Source: Kordiimonas sediminis (GTDB lineage Bacteria > Pseudomonadota > Alphaproteobacteria > Sphingomonadales > Kordiimonadaceae). From it: a DNA stretch of 64,000 nucleotides. Made by a program: the position numbers and the translations under genes. Each line of letters opens with the position of its first letter. The first letter of the stretch is position 1. The notes under the pieces are model-generated. The model was not told where the DNA came from. It saw only the letters and a list, made by a program, of their open reading frames with translations, and ran no database searches. Positions 1-9,583 of this stretch are shown piece by piece. The DNA is taken from positions 372,001 to 436,000 of the forward strand of contig NZ_BNCI01000001.1 in NCBI RefSeq assembly GCF_014656395.1, given 5' to 3'.

Positions 1-669
1 GTCCCCGGCACCTGTAATTTCCTTCACGACTTCGAGCGCCTGCATAGAGCCGGCCACACCGGCGACCGCGCCGATTATGCCGGTATCAGCGCACGTTCGG
101 TTCTGATCATCACCCGGCAGTTCGGGCATATAACACCGGTAGCAAGGCAATTCGTCCCCCTTGTGGGGTTTGAAAGTTGCCAGATGCGCTTCAAACGGAC
201 CAAGTGCCGCGGAGACAAGCGTTATACCAAGTGCCACGCAGGTATCACTGACCAGGAGCCTTGTCGCAAAGTTATCGCAGCCATCAGCGACCAGATCATA
301 CGTCGCAATAATCTGCGCCGCATTATCGGCTGTCAGTCGGTCACTATATTTAACAACACGTACATCCGGGTTAATGGCAGACAGGGAAATTTCCGCACTG
401 TCCACTTTTGCCGCACCAATACGGTCTGTCGTATGAATGATCTGTCGCTGCAGATTAGAAATATCAACGCGGTCATCATCGATAATACCGATGGTGCCAA
501 CACCAGCCGCAGCCAAATACATCAAAAGCGGCGACCCAAGCCCCCCGGCGCCGATCACAAGCACTTTGGACTTCAATAAAGCAAGCTGCCCTGCCCCGCC
601 AATTTCCTTAAGGACAAGGTGACGGGAATAACGCTCTAGCTGCTCATCACTGAAATCCAGCAAGCTCAT
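1..669 (-). CDS. moeB: MoeB/ThiF/HesA-family adenylyltransferase (3' end cut by window)
   Basis: An E1-like enzyme that adenylates the C-terminal glycine of a ubiquitin-like sulfur carrier (MoaD or ThiS), for molybdopterin or thiamine synthesis in the cytoplasm. I translated the 223 codons visible. They show the N-terminal FSDEQLERYSRH, the nucleotide-binding GAGGLGSP, a CYRC zinc pair and the CADTGIIGAVAGVAGS segment typical of MoeB. The second zinc pair lies beyond the edge. Its ATG overlaps the dut stop by one base (TGATG), so it is the last visible gene of the coaBC-dut unit. The family is clear; the choice between MoeB and ThiF as partner enzyme is not decided by sequence. Confidence 0.88.
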   Translation of the reverse strand, partial: MSLLDFSDEQLERYSRHLVLKEIGGAGQLALLKSKVLVIGAGGLGSPLLMYLAAAGVGTIGIIDDDRVDISNLQRQIIHTTDRIGAAKVDSAEISLSAINPDVRVVKYSDRLTADNAAQIIATYDLVADGCDNFATRLLVSDTCVALGITLVSAALGPFEAHLATFKPHKGDELPCYRCYMPELPGDDQNRTCADTGIIGAVAGVAGSMQALEVVKEITGAGD

Positions 670-1133
670 CAGTGGGTTCCTGTGCTACCAAAACCACCTG
701 TACCGCGCTCGGTCTCATCCAGGTTTTCAACTTCAACCCACGTACCTTGTGTGACAGGGGCAATCACCATCTGCGCAACGCGCATGCCCCGCTCAATCGT
801 GAAAGGATCATTGGACAAATTCACCAGAATAACCTTCACTTCACCGCGGTAATCGGCATCAATCGTGCCCGGAGAGTTCGCAACAGTAACACCGTTTTTC
901 GCGGCAAGCCCGGACCGGGGGCGCACCTGCGCTTCATACGCATGCGGCAGGGCCATGGCCAGTCCCGTTGGGATTAACGCCCGCTCAAGCGGCCCAAGGG
1001 TAATCGTCTCCCCCTCACCCAGGGCTGCATATAAATCCATGCCCGCACTATCAGATGTTTCATACTTGGGTAGCGGTAACCCCTTGCCGTGGTCCAGCGT
1101 TACAACGTTAATTTTACAGTCCATGTGCCCCAT
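669..1133 (-). CDS. dut: dUTP diphosphatase
   Basis: Hydrolyses dUTP to dUMP and pyrophosphate, keeping uracil out of DNA and supplying dTMP synthesis. All five motifs of trimeric dUTPases are present: SAGMDLYA (29-36), RPRSGLA (71-77), [10 protein letters not shown] (89-98), [10 protein letters not shown] (115-124) and [10 protein letters not shown] (143-152). The length of 154 aa is normal. The ATG at 1133 has an AGGA seven bases upstream, inside the end of coaBC; an internal ATG three codons later is less well placed. It begins five bases after the coaBC stop, so the two are probably co-transcribed. The coaBC-dut pairing is common in Proteobacteria. Confidence 0.97.
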   Translation of the reverse strand: MGHMDCKINVVTLDHGKGLPLPKYETSDSAGMDLYAALGEGETITLGPLERALIPTGLAMALPHAYEAQVRPRSGLAAKNGVTVANSPGTIDADYRGEVKVILVNLSNDPFTIERGMRVAQMVIAPVTQGTWVEVENLDETERGTGGFGSTGTH

Positions 1134-1137
1134 GAAT

Positions 1138-2352
1138 TTATCCTAATCTTTCTGCTATTTTGTCGGCCAGCTTTGCCGCCACTAAATCTTTGCCCGCTCT
1201 TGGCCAAGCTTCTTCTGAATCCTCGGTAATCAGATACACCTGATTTTCAGTACCGCCCATGATCCCGGTCGCGCCGGACACATCATTGGCGACGATCCAG
1301 TCACATTTTTTGCGATCGCGCTTCGCCCTCGCATGTTCAACAACATTTTCTGTTTCGGCTGCGAAACCAATCACCAGTTCCGGCCGTCCGGTGGTCATAA
1401 TGGAAATTCCCGCAAGAATATCGGGATTTTCCACAAGGGTCAGATTGGGCAAACCGTCGCGCGTTTTCTTCATTTTCTGTTCTGCTTCTGCGTCCACACG
1501 CCAGTCCGCAACAGCCGCCACACAAATCACCGTATCGGCGGGTAACGCTTTACGGACGGCAGCCTGCATCTGCCACGCGGTTTCAACATCAACACGGGTC
1601 ACACCGTCTGGTGTATGTTCAATTGTCGGACCTGCCACCAGGACAACGTCTGCCCCCAAACGCGCCAAAGCGCCTGCAATCTCGAAACCCTGCTTTCCTG
1701 ACGATCTGTTGGCGATATAGCGCACCGGATCAATCGGTTCGTGTGTGGGGCCTGCGGTCACAATAACCTTTCGGCCTTTCAGGGGATAAGCCGAACCACC
1801 GGCAAAGAAGTCATCCACCGCGGAAAGAATATCCGGAATTTCTGCCAACCGGCCGGGACCTACCTCGCCGCATGCAAGCATCCCTGATCCGGGGTCAACA
1901 AACAATATGCCGTCCCCTTTAAGGGTTTCCACATTCCGCTTGGTTGCTGGGTGGACCCACATTTGTGCATTCATCGCAGGGGCAACCATCACTGGCTTGT
2001 CCGTTGCCAGCAATACCGTGCTTGCCAAATCACCGGCCAGGCCGTGTGCCATTTTCGCCATCAAGTCGGCCGTTGCCGGACACACTAAAATAAGGTCAGC
2101 TTCACGGCTCAGACGGATATGTCCCATCTCTGCCTCGTCTTTCAGGCTGAACAGGTCCATATAACATTCATGCCCTGTCAGACTTGCGACGGACAAAGGC
2201 GTGATAAATTCAGCGCCCCCTTTGGTAAGAATACCTTTAACGCTGGCCCCGCGTTCCATCAAACGCCGAGCCAAATCAAGGGACTTATAGGCAGCCACAC
2301 CGCCGCCAATGATAAGAAGGATAGATTTACCGGTCAGATCAGTTGGTTGCAT
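1138..2352 (-). CDS. coaBC: bifunctional phosphopantothenoylcysteine decarboxylase / phosphopantothenate-cysteine ligase
   Basis: Two consecutive steps of coenzyme A synthesis: CTP-dependent joining of cysteine to 4'-phosphopantothenate (CoaB, C-terminal half), then FMN-dependent decarboxylation (CoaC, N-terminal half). The CoaC part shows GGVAAYK, the active-site His in MGHIRLSR (about 78), the PAMN motif (125-128) and the catalytic Cys in [10 protein letters not shown] (about 161). The CoaB part begins near residue 190 with [20 protein letters not shown] and contains KMKKTRDG. The length of 404 aa matches the fused bacterial enzyme. A 12-bp palindrome AAAGGCGCCTTT (2355-2366) holds the ribosome-binding AAAGG. 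Confidence 0.97.
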   Translation of the reverse strand: MQPTDLTGKSILLIIGGGVAAYKSLDLARRLMERGASVKGILTKGGAEFITPLSVASLTGHECYMDLFSLKDEAEMGHIRLSREADLILVCPATADLMAKMAHGLAGDLASTVLLATDKPVMVAPAMNAQMWVHPATKRNVETLKGDGILFVDPGSGMLACGEVGPGRLAEIPDILSAVDDFFAGGSAYPLKGRKVIVTAGPTHEPIDPVRYIANRSSGKQGFEIAGALARLGADVVLVAGPTIEHTPDGVTRVDVETAWQMQAAVRKALPADTVICVAAVADWRVDAEAEQKMKKTRDGLPNLTLVENPDILAGISIMTTGRPELVIGFAAETENVVEHARAKRDRKKCDWIVANDVSGATGIMGGTENQVYLITEDSEEAWPRAGKDLVAAKLADKIAERLG

Positions 2353-2417
2353 TGAAAGGCGCCTTTTATGAGTAATTCCGGACTTCTGATATAGGATGAA
2401 TTCTCATCCCCCGCAAT

Positions 2418-3941
2418 TCAAAGTGCTGTTAGATAGGTACCAAGCACAATTCCCAAAGCAAAGATTATCAACACGCCAAGCGTACCTGTCCCCTTTTCAA
2501 TGACTATCGGCTCTACTTCCGGTGTCTTCTTTTCCTCAGAAAGTCTCTCAAGGGTTGTTGGCAGTCTTTCCAGCAGGCGCGGCAGAGACACAATGAAATC
2601 AGCCAACCGCGCTTCGGGGGACAGATTATCCCGTATCCAGCCTTCAAGGACAGGACGCGACGTTTGCCACATATTCGTCTTAGGGTTCAGGTGCAGCGCC
2701 ATTCCTTCGGCCATCACCATGGTTCGCTGTAACAATAACAGCTGCGGCTGGGTCTGCATTTTAAAACGTTCTGTTGTGGCAAATAACTGTGCAAGGAGTG
2801 CCCCCGCTGAAATTTCCTCAACCGGCAGATCAAGAATTGGGTCCGCGATCGCCCGCAACGCAACAGAGAATTCCTCGACCGACTGTTCGCGCGGTACATA
2901 CCCTGCATCAAAATGAACTTCTGCCACCCTGCGGTAATCGCGCATGATAAAGCCGTAAAGAATCTCTGCCAGAAAACGGCGCTCTTTCTTGCTCAGTCGC
3001 CCCATAATGCCAAAATCAATGGCAACGATCGTCCCGTCTTCTTCGACAATCAGGTTGCCCTGATGCAGGTCCGCATGAAAATACCCGTCCCGGACTGCCT
3101 GCTTCAGAAACACCTGCACCACGCGCTCGCCCAGATACTCAAGGTCATGACCAGCCGCTTGCAGTTTCTCAGAATCAGCCAGACGAATGCCGTCCACCCA
3201 TTCAAGGGTCAGGACCATCGACCCGGTACGCGCCCAGTCAATCACTGGCACACGGTAACCGCTTTCGCCTTTCATATTCTGGGAAAGTTCTGTCGCCGCA
3301 GCGCCTTCGATCCGCATGTCCATTTCCTGCGAAACTGTCTCCCGCAGTTTATCCACAACTGAGCGAAGTCGCAGCCTTTTAGCCGTCGGGACATGCGTTT
3401 CCGCAAGTGTTGCAAGCCAGTCAAACAGGGCAATATCTTTTTTAAAGCGTCCTTCGATCCCCGGACGACGAACCTTGACCGCGACAGCCTGCCCATCAGT
3501 GGTTACCGCCTTGTGCACCTGTGCAATCGACGCTGCAGCGATGGCGTCAGTTTCAAAACTGCTGAAATGATCAGCAAGCGTGCCGCCCAGTTCCGTTTCA
3601 ATAATATCAATGGCAAGAGCACCGGAAAATGGTGGCAACCTGTCCTGCAGAGCGGTCAGACCTTTGGCCAGTTTATGCCCGATAACATCAGGCCGCGTAG
3701 CCAGTGTCTGCCCCAGCTTAATATAGGCAGGCCCCATCCCGGCGAGGGCCGCTGCAAGTCTTTCCCCATCATCATCAGGCAAAGAGACTTTGCGCGGAAT
3801 ATAAAATGTCAGAATCCGCAAGGTTGTTGGCGCCCACCGCGGAACCATTTCAATATGAGTCAGCGACCGTATGGCACCGTACCGGCGCATACGTGCTGCC
3901 AGGCCAAAAAGTTGCAATAAAAACCGTAGCGTTCTGATCAT
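2418..3941 (-). CDS. ubiB: UbiB family protein, ubiquinone biosynthesis
   Basis: Atypical ABC1/ADCK-type kinase-like protein needed for aerobic ubiquinone synthesis, thought to act as an ATPase on lipid intermediates at the inner membrane. Visible signatures are the family-defining KLGQ (in AYIKLGQTLATRPD), the ASIAQVHKA segment replacing the P-loop, the catalytic-loop-like YFHADLHQGNL and the DFG in AIDFGIMGR. The last 25 or so residues form a hydrophobic segment (GVLIIFALGIVLGTYLTAL), a membrane anchor usual for UbiB. Length 507 aa. It starts four bases after ubiE, and the ubiE-ubiB pair is a conserved quinone operon. Confidence 0.96.
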   Translation of the reverse strand: MIRTLRFLLQLFGLAARMRRYGAIRSLTHIEMVPRWAPTTLRILTFYIPRKVSLPDDDGERLAAALAGMGPAYIKLGQTLATRPDVIGHKLAKGLTALQDRLPPFSGALAIDIIETELGGTLADHFSSFETDAIAAASIAQVHKAVTTDGQAVAVKVRRPGIEGRFKKDIALFDWLATLAETHVPTAKRLRLRSVVDKLRETVSQEMDMRIEGAAATELSQNMKGESGYRVPVIDWARTGSMVLTLEWVDGIRLADSEKLQAAGHDLEYLGERVVQVFLKQAVRDGYFHADLHQGNLIVEEDGTIVAIDFGIMGRLSKKERRFLAEILYGFIMRDYRRVAEVHFDAGYVPREQSVEEFSVALRAIADPILDLPVEEISAGALLAQLFATTERFKMQTQPQLLLLQRTMVMAEGMALHLNPKTNMWQTSRPVLEGWIRDNLSPEARLADFIVSLPRLLERLPTTLERLSEEKKTPEVEPIVIEKGTGTLGVLIIFALGIVLGTYLTAL

Positions 3942-3945
3942 ATAT

Positions 3946-4746
3946 CTAGATCTTTACACCTGTATGAATGGCGACGACACCTGCACTCATGGTGCGGTAG
4001 CCTGTCCGGGAAAATCCTGCAACCTTGATCATTTCTTCGAACGCGTCAGGCGCCGGAAAACGGCGGATAGATTCGACCAGATACTGATAACTGTCCCGGT
4101 CATTGGCAACAATTTCGCCCATCTTGGGGATGACATTAAAACTGTAACTGTCGTAAACAGACTTCAGAAGCGGCACAACCTTGTGCGAAAATTCCAGGCA
4201 GAAAAAACGCCCGCCCGGCTTCAAGACCCGGTACGCTTCTTTCAGCGCATCTTCAATGCGGGTTACGTTCCGGATACCAAAGGCAATGGTATAAGCATCC
4301 ACCGACCGGTTTTCGACGGGCAGCTGCATCGCATCACCGCAAACAAAATCCGACCGGTCAGCATACCCGCGGTCCGCCGCCCGTGCCTTGCCAACCCGCA
4401 GCATTTCAGCATTAATATCACATACCGTCACTACACCCCGAGGCGCTGCCTCCAGAAACCTGAAGGCAATATCACCGGTACCACCTGCAACATCAAGAAG
4501 GTGCATGTCCGAACGCGGGTTCAAACTATCCAGAAGCGAATCCTTCCAAAGACGGTGAACACCCACGCTCATGACATCATTCATGCGGTCATAATCATCG
4601 GCAACACTATTGAAGACCCCTCTGACCAATTTGGCCTTGTCTTCCTCTTTTACTGTCTGGAAACCAAAATGCGTGGTTTTATCGTCCGGTGTAGACTGCA
4701 TCCCCGCGGGTGCGCTAACAGTTTCAGTAGCATCAGTTTCAGGCAT
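3946..4746 (-). CDS. ubiE: ubiquinone/menaquinone biosynthesis C-methyltransferase UbiE
   Basis: SAM-dependent C-methylation of the polyprenyl benzoquinol ring (and of demethylmenaquinone where present). Shows FGFQTV near the start, [17 protein letters not shown], the SAM motif [10 protein letters not shown] (83-92), and [22 protein letters not shown], all diagnostic of UbiE. At 266 aa it carries an N-terminal extension of about 22 Thr/Ser/Asp-rich residues relative to the E. coli enzyme; I cannot tell whether this is translated. Divergent from mutM across 76 bp, which must hold both promoters. First gene of the minus-strand unit ubiE-ubiB-coaBC-dut-moeB. Confidence 0.96.
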   Translation of the reverse strand: MPETDATETVSAPAGMQSTPDDKTTHFGFQTVKEEDKAKLVRGVFNSVADDYDRMNDVMSVGVHRLWKDSLLDSLNPRSDMHLLDVAGGTGDIAFRFLEAAPRGVVTVCDINAEMLRVGKARAADRGYADRSDFVCGDAMQLPVENRSVDAYTIAFGIRNVTRIEDALKEAYRVLKPGGRFFCLEFSHKVVPLLKSVYDSYSFNVIPKMGEIVANDRDSYQYLVESIRRFPAPDAFEEMIKVAGFSRTGYRTMSAGVVAIHTGVKI

Positions 4747-4822
4747 CTTGTATTCGTCCGGTTATTGGCATTACAGTCCGATAGCAGTTTACGGGATATA
4801 AATACAAGGGGATAGCGACAAA

Positions 4823-5659
4823 ATGCCGGAACTTCCAGAAGTAGAAACCGTTAAGGAAGGACTAGTCCCTGCGCTCGAAGGAGCTGTGTTGTCACGGGTC
4901 GAGATACGCAGGCCAAAACTTCGGTTCGACATCCCTGCCGACTTTGCAGAGAAAACATCAGGTCAGAGCGTTGAACGCCTGGAAAGACGGTCAAAATATA
5001 TTCTGATACATCTGAGCAATAGCCTTGTAATCCTGCTGCATCTGGGCATGTCAGGCAGGATTCGTATCTATGGCCCGCAGGAACCACTGTCTGAGATTGG
5101 CAAACATGATCATGTCAGCTTTTACACCCAGGCAGGCCACCATATTCTGTTCACGGACCCAAGGCGGTTTGGTGTCCTGACATACTTTCAGGCACACGAG
5201 ATGGAGATGCATCCACTGCTGAAAAACATCGGACCGGAGCCTCTGAGCAATGCTTTCAGCGAACAGCATCTCGCCGCGGGACTGGCCAAACGCAAATCCC
5301 CGATCAAAACAGCCCTGCTGGACCAGAAGCTGGTGGCTGGCCTTGGCAATATTTATGTCTGCGAGGCCCTTTGGCGTAGCCACATTCACCCGGAGAGAAA
5401 AGCAAACAGCCTCAGCAACACAGAAATTGCGCGTCTGTTCCCTGTGATTAAAGAAGTACTCCAGGATGCGATAAAGGCGGGCGGGTCAACCCTGAAAGAC
5501 TATGCAACAACCGATGGGGAACTAGGATACTTCCAGCATCAGTTCAATGTTTATGGTCGCGAGGATGCCCCCTGTTCAAACCCAAAGTGCGGTGGTACCA
5601 TCACACGCATTGTGCAGTCTAACAGGTCGACATTCTTTTGCCCGAAATGCCAGAAATAA
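4823..5659 (+). CDS. mutM: formamidopyrimidine-DNA glycosylase
   Basis: Base-excision repair enzyme that removes 8-oxoguanine and formamidopyrimidines and nicks the abasic site by beta,delta-elimination. The mature N-terminus PELPEVE carries the catalytic Pro2 and Glu3. A conserved Lys lies in RRSKYILIHL (about 58). The C-terminal zinc finger has cysteines at 251, 256, 273 and 276. The length of 278 aa is typical. A candidate TATAAA lies about 28 bp upstream of the ATG. Divergent from ubiE, an arrangement often seen in alphaproteobacteria. Confidence 0.97.
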   Translation: MPELPEVETVKEGLVPALEGAVLSRVEIRRPKLRFDIPADFAEKTSGQSVERLERRSKYILIHLSNSLVILLHLGMSGRIRIYGPQEPLSEIGKHDHVSFYTQAGHHILFTDPRRFGVLTYFQAHEMEMHPLLKNIGPEPLSNAFSEQHLAAGLAKRKSPIKTALLDQKLVAGLGNIYVCEALWRSHIHPERKANSLSNTEIARLFPVIKEVLQDAIKAGGSTLKDYATTDGELGYFQHQFNVYGREDAPCSNPKCGGTITRIVQSNRSTFFCPKCQK

Positions 5660-5741
5660 TATCGCGTTCAGGTATGGAGTATTTCATCCATGCTACAAAA
5701 GGCATCAAAACCATCTGCAACAATAGAAAGAGAGGCGCACC

Positions 5742-6122
5742 ATGATTTCATCTGTTACAGCGACAATCCTGATGGCGCTCTTGTCACAGGATACAGGCAG
5801 CGAGCAAGTCACACCGTTTCTGCCCGGTTTCCCAGATATACCTGTACTGGAATGTTGTGCGGAAATTGACCCGGATGACCGCCTTATCTTTGATACACCC
5901 GCAGGAACAGTTGCTGAAACTCACCTGACCTCTACCGATTCGGCAGAAGCTACAATAAAGGCATATGATATTGCTCTGACAGGGCTTGGCTGGGCTTGTT
6001 CTGCGAACAAAAAAAGCCTTACTTGCCTAAGAAGCGGCTATCAACTTTCCATTAAAACGCTGAAAAATAAAAATAATTCCAGTATTCTAGCCATTGAGTC
6101 CAGCCCAGTTCGCACACCCTAG
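5742..6122 (+). CDS. small exported protein of unknown function
   Basis: A 126-aa product with a short hydrophobic N-terminus (ISSVTATILMALLS) that could be a weak signal peptide, followed by a region with FPDIPVLECC and a later YDIALTGLGWACSANKKSLTCLRSG segment. The FPDIPV motif and the single-domain layout ending in a GW-containing strand recall small periplasmic proteins found between mutM and an enoyl-CoA hydratase gene in other alphaproteobacteria; this is from memory and unverified. A GAGAGG ribosome site lies seven bases before the ATG. It sits alone between mutM and the hydratase on the same strand. Function not known. Confidence 0.72.
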   Translation: MISSVTATILMALLSQDTGSEQVTPFLPGFPDIPVLECCAEIDPDDRLIFDTPAGTVAETHLTSTDSAEATIKAYDIALTGLGWACSANKKSLTCLRSGYQLSIKTLKNKNNSSILAIESSPVRTP

Positions 6123-6221
6123 CCGACATAGTTCACAGCCTATTTAGATAAAATCCTTTGCAAATACCGGCCGTGACCGATAGGACTCTGCCAAAGTATT
6201 AACAGACTATAGGAAGTCTTT

Positions 6222-6998
6222 ATGAGCTTTGAGACAATTCTTCTGGACAAACAGGACGGCGTTGGCCTGATCACTTTGAACAGACCTGATGCTTTAAACG
6301 CCCTGAATTCAGTACTTGTTTCTGAACTGATTTCTTGCCTCAACGATCTGCAAGCCGATGACGATATTGGCGCAATCGTTATCACAGGCAGCGAAAAGGC
6401 TTTTGCAGCCGGTGCCGACATCAAGGAAATGGCTGGCAAAACATACGCCACCGTTCTTGAAGAAGACATGTTCGGCAATGCGACCAAGGCATTTCGCGAC
6501 ATCCGCAAACCTGTCATTGCCGCGGTTGCTGGCTATGCCCTTGGTGGCGGCTGCGAACTTGCAATGTGCTGTGACTTTATCATCGCCGCACAGAATGCAA
6601 AATTCGGCCAGCCGGAAATCAAGCTTGGGGTAATCCCCGGCATTGGTGGCACCCAGCGCCTGACACGCCTGATCGGCAAGTCAAAGGCCATGGATATGAT
6701 GCTGACGGGTCGCATGATGGATGCTGTTGAGGCGGAGCGCAGTGGTCTGGTTAGCAGAATTTTGCCAACCGAAGACATGCTTGACGGTGTTCTTGATATC
6801 GCCCGCGATATTGCGGCGCTCTCCCGTCCGTCTGTCTATCTTGCAAAAGAAGCCACGAATCGTGCACTGGAGACAACCCTTGAAGAAGGGTTATTGTTCG
6901 AACGCAGGGTTTTCCACTCTCTGTTTGCAACAGAAGACCAGAAAGAGGGTATGAATGCGTTTGTCGAAAAACGGCAACCGCAGTTCAAAAACCGCTAA
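6222..6998 (+). CDS. enoyl-CoA hydratase
   Basis: Crotonase-fold enzyme that hydrates trans-2-enoyl-CoA in fatty-acid or short-chain acyl-CoA breakdown. Clear signatures: [13 protein letters not shown] at the N-terminus, the oxyanion-hole segment [10 protein letters not shown], the [15 protein letters not shown] loop with the first catalytic glutamate region, and [20 protein letters not shown] with the second. The length of 258 aa matches short-chain enoyl-CoA hydratase (FadB1/EchA type) rather than a multifunctional FadB. An AGGAAGT ribosome site precedes the ATG. It lies alone upstream of rpsT, with its own promoter presumed. Substrate chain length cannot be read from sequence. Confidence 0.94.
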   Translation: MSFETILLDKQDGVGLITLNRPDALNALNSVLVSELISCLNDLQADDDIGAIVITGSEKAFAAGADIKEMAGKTYATVLEEDMFGNATKAFRDIRKPVIAAVAGYALGGGCELAMCCDFIIAAQNAKFGQPEIKLGVIPGIGGTQRLTRLIGKSKAMDMMLTGRMMDAVEAERSGLVSRILPTEDMLDGVLDIARDIAALSRPSVYLAKEATNRALETTLEEGLLFERRVFHSLFATEDQKEGMNAFVEKRQPQFKNR

Positions 6999-7078
6999 TC
7001 TGCACCTGATTACCCACCCATAGGGGCAGATTCACGCTCTCTTGACGTGTCAGCCCCGTAAAATGGGCGTTTTCTATG

Positions 7079-7107
7079 TTGACCTTGGGACAGATCAGGT
7101 CTATAGA
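7079..7107 (+). promoter_or_regulatory. candidate sigma-70 promoter of rpsT
   Basis: TTGACC (7079-7084) and TATAGA (7102-7107) are separated by 17 bases, close to the housekeeping consensus. Transcription from here would give a leader of about 150 nt before rpsT, long enough for autoregulation by S20. Seen by eye only. Confidence 0.6.
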
Positions 7108-7262
7108 GCGCCCTCGAATTTAATTTTTCTGCAAGCTAAATCTGGCTGGCAGAAGATAGTCCGGGACCCAACTCTTTTGAGTCATCGCCAAATATGGCGG
7201 CAAGGTTAAAGCCCGAACTTCAGATAGAAAGAGATGGCCCGTAGGCCGAAGGTAGGAATTAC

Positions 7263-7526
7263 ATGGCAAATACTATTCAAGCCAAAAAGCGTATCCGTCG
7301 TAACCAGCGTCGCGCAACTATCAACCGCAATCGCATCAGCCGCGTTCGTACATTTATCCGCGGCGTTGAAGAAGCAATTGCAGGCGGCGACAAGGCAGCA
7401 GCAACAGCAGCTCTGAAAGCAGCTCAGCCTGAAATCATGCGCGGTGCGTCTAAAGGCATTCTTCACAAGAAAACTGCTTCACGCAAAATCTCTCGTCTCG
7501 CGAAAAGCGTAAAGGCGATGGCGTAA
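7263..7526 (+). CDS. rpsT: 30S ribosomal protein S20
   Basis: Primary 16S rRNA-binding protein of the small subunit. The 87-aa, very basic sequence starts [17 protein letters not shown] and ends [20 protein letters not shown], as in all S20 proteins. It is followed by a strong terminator and precedes dnaA, a neighbourhood conserved in many alphaproteobacteria. The ATG has a weak AGGAA just upstream; the start is fixed by homology. Confidence 0.97.
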   Translation: MANTIQAKKRIRRNQRRATINRNRISRVRTFIRGVEEAIAGGDKAAATAALKAAQPEIMRGASKGILHKKTASRKISRLAKSVKAMA

Positions 7527-7572
7527 GCTATTCGTCAGCCGATTCGCTCGGCAGACAGATAAAATTCTCAAA

Positions 7573-7601
7573 AACCACTCTGCTTTCAGAGTGGTTTTTT
7601 T
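7573..7601 (+). terminator. rho-independent terminator of rpsT
   Basis: Perfect 10-bp stem AACCACTCTG / CAGAGTGGTT (7573-7582 and 7587-7596) with a CTTT loop, running into a T tract. It lies about 45 bases after the rpsT stop. Confidence 0.92.
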
Positions 7602-8066
7602 GTGTGCACTGCACAGAGATCAGAACAAACAGTGTACCTCTAAAAAGCATCAAATCAGGCATTACTATATCTTGTGGCTAAGCCGTAACGACCCCCAAGA
7701 GAGCAAAAAGAATCATGCCAGACTGCCATGGAATCAGTTGCTAGCTCCCACCAGTGTTTGTACATTGTCCAACAGCGGCACGGTGGGCCATCCGGATATC
7801 CTTTCTTCCCTTCGCGGGAAACATCTGGAACGTACTTCAGGTTCAGGGGACCGATACGGGGGCTGGGAGTACTCCACCAAACTTATTTGACATACCGTCG
7901 GTAACGAAGAATAGGCGATTATGCATTTTCTTGGTTGATGGATTTTTGTCTGATCTGGGTCAGACACAGTATGAAGTTTGCCGGGCACTCAGAAAAATGC
8001 TGAGGCCATATAAACGGCACGACAAGGATAAAAATAAAAGTGGCAAACTCTAGGGAGGAAAACAAT
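7602..8066 (+). promoter_or_regulatory. dnaA upstream region with candidate promoter and dyad
   Basis: About 465 bp with no convincing gene. The best promoter is TTGTCT (7946-7951), 18 bases, TATGAA (7970-7975). A perfect dyad TGTCTGA-N6-TCAGACA (7947-7966) overlaps its -35 box and looks like an operator. A second -35-like TTGACA lies at 7887-7892 without a good -10. GANTC sites occur at 7541, 7710 and 7731. I found no match to the DnaA box TTATNCACA, so there is no direct sign of a replication origin. Confidence 0.45.
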
Positions 8067-9470
8067 ATGGGGGCAACAGGGAGTATCGCTGACACCTCGA
8101 TCCAAAGCACGGATCCGTGGGGAAGAGTGTGCAGACGCTTCCAGAATGAGTTTGGCGACCAGGCGTATAGTACCTGGCTGGACCAGCTTGCTTATAAAGG
8201 TATTGATGGCTATGTCGCAGAACTGACCGCGCCGACCAAGTTTGTGCGCGACTGGATACAGCGTCACTACGCCCCTAGACTAAAAGACTTTTTCCTTGCC
8301 GAAGACCCAAAGGTCAAAGATTTAACTATCCGCCTGGAAACCCGTCCTGCTGTGCAGACCGCACCCGGTGCACAGTCGCCTACGGCAACAGCGGCCTCGA
8401 CTTATCCTGCGCGCCCAAGACAGGCTTCTGCGCAGCAGGAGGCTGAAGGCGCATCGCTGGACCCCAAATACACCTTTGACAGCTTTGTCGTTGGCAAATC
8501 AAACGAACTGGCATACGCCGCCGCCAAACGTATCGCAACCGCGGGTGAAGTACCCTTCAATCCGCTGTTTCTTCATGGGGGCGTTGGTCTTGGCAAAACG
8601 CATCTGATGCATGCAATTGCCTGGGAAACACGTCTGAACCAACCGGAAAAACGGGTCGTGTATGTCTCGGCGGAAAAATTCATGTTTGAATTTATCGCAG
8701 CCCTGCGATTCAAAGACACCCATGCTTTCAAACAAAAGTTCCGGAATGTGGACTTGTTGATGGTCGATGATGTGCAGTTTATAGCCAACAAGGACAGCAC
8801 ACAGGAAGAATTTTTCCATACCTTCAACACGCTCGTCGACAACCGCTGTCAGGTAGTTATCACGGCTGATCGGTCCCCGACCGACCTTGAAGGTATTGAA
8901 GACCGCATTATCTCCCGTCTGGGATGGGGGCTGGTCGCTGATATTCACCCAACCGACTTTGAACTGCGCCTTGGCATTCTGCAGTCAAAGGCCGAACAAG
9001 CCAAAGGCGTGGACGTGCCTGTTGAAGTGCTGGAATTTCTTGCACGCAGAATTACATCCAACGTACGGGAACTTGAAGGCGCCCTGAACCGGGTTGTTGC
9101 CTATGCAACGCTTGTTGGCCGCCCTATGACCATGGATATGACACGGGACGTCCTGCAGGACTTGATCCGCGCCAACGACCGAAAACTAACTATTGATGAG
9201 ATTCAGCGAACCGTCGCAGACTATTTCAATCTACGGCTGGCAGAAATGCTGTCCGAGCGGCGTGCGCGCAACATCGCCCGCCCCCGCCAGATCGCCATGT
9301 ATCTATCAAAACAGCTAACCAGTCGTTCCCTACCGGAAATTGGCCGCCGTTTTGGCGGAAGGGACCACACAACAGTGATGCATGCTGTGCGCAAAGTCGA
9401 AGATTTGCGCCGTGACGATGCCCAGATTGACGACGATATCTGTCGCCTGCAGAGACTACTGGAATGCTAG
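8067..9470 (+). CDS. dnaA: chromosomal replication initiator DnaA
   Basis: AAA+ protein that binds DnaA boxes and melts the origin. The ATG at 8067 is chosen because GGGAGG lies eight bases upstream; an in-frame GTG nine codons earlier lacks a ribosome site. Domain I covers about 1-85 (WGRVCRRFQNEFG, YSTWLDQL), then a Pro/Ala/Gln-rich linker (about 90-125). The AAA+ core has Walker A GGVGLGKTHL (171-180) and Walker B LLMVDDVQFI (about 230-239). Domain IV ends with the signature GGRDHTTVMHAVRK. The length of 467 aa is normal. dnaN follows after 286 bp containing hairpins and a separate promoter. Confidence 0.97.
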   Translation: MGATGSIADTSIQSTDPWGRVCRRFQNEFGDQAYSTWLDQLAYKGIDGYVAELTAPTKFVRDWIQRHYAPRLKDFFLAEDPKVKDLTIRLETRPAVQTAPGAQSPTATAASTYPARPRQASAQQEAEGASLDPKYTFDSFVVGKSNELAYAAAKRIATAGEVPFNPLFLHGGVGLGKTHLMHAIAWETRLNQPEKRVVYVSAEKFMFEFIAALRFKDTHAFKQKFRNVDLLMVDDVQFIANKDSTQEEFFHTFNTLVDNRCQVVITADRSPTDLEGIEDRIISRLGWGLVADIHPTDFELRLGILQSKAEQAKGVDVPVEVLEFLARRITSNVRELEGALNRVVAYATLVGRPMTMDMTRDVLQDLIRANDRKLTIDEIQRTVADYFNLRLAEMLSERRARNIARPRQIAMYLSKQLTSRSLPEIGRRFGGRDHTTVMHAVRKVEDLRRDDAQIDDDICRLQRLLEC

Positions 9471-9474
9471 TTTC

Positions 9475-9493
9475 AGGGGGGCAATAGCCCCCT
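9475..9493 (+). terminator. hairpin after dnaA, possible terminator
   Basis: GGGGGC (9477-9482) and GCCCCC (9487-9492) form a GC-rich stem with an AATA loop directly after the dnaA stop. The following TAATTTCC is only weakly T-rich. A second A-rich / T-rich structure (AAAAACGCCTT...AAGGTTTTTG, about 9555-9581) lies downstream and may be the actual termination site. Confidence 0.5.
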
Positions 9494-9583
9494 AATTTCC
9501 AATCGGAGAGCAACCATATCCGACTCGGCAGAAACCGGCCATTTTTACCCATAAAAAAAAACGCCTTTTTCGAAGGTTTTTGT

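Noticed and set aside
3871-4815. 314-codon open frame on the plus strand
   Set aside because: It is antisense to ubiE, whose translation matches a known family over its whole length; the plus-strand product has no recognisable motif.
7591-7890. Possible small gene between rpsT and dnaA
   Set aside because: Its start lies inside the rpsT terminator, it has no ribosome site, and the sequence resembles no family.
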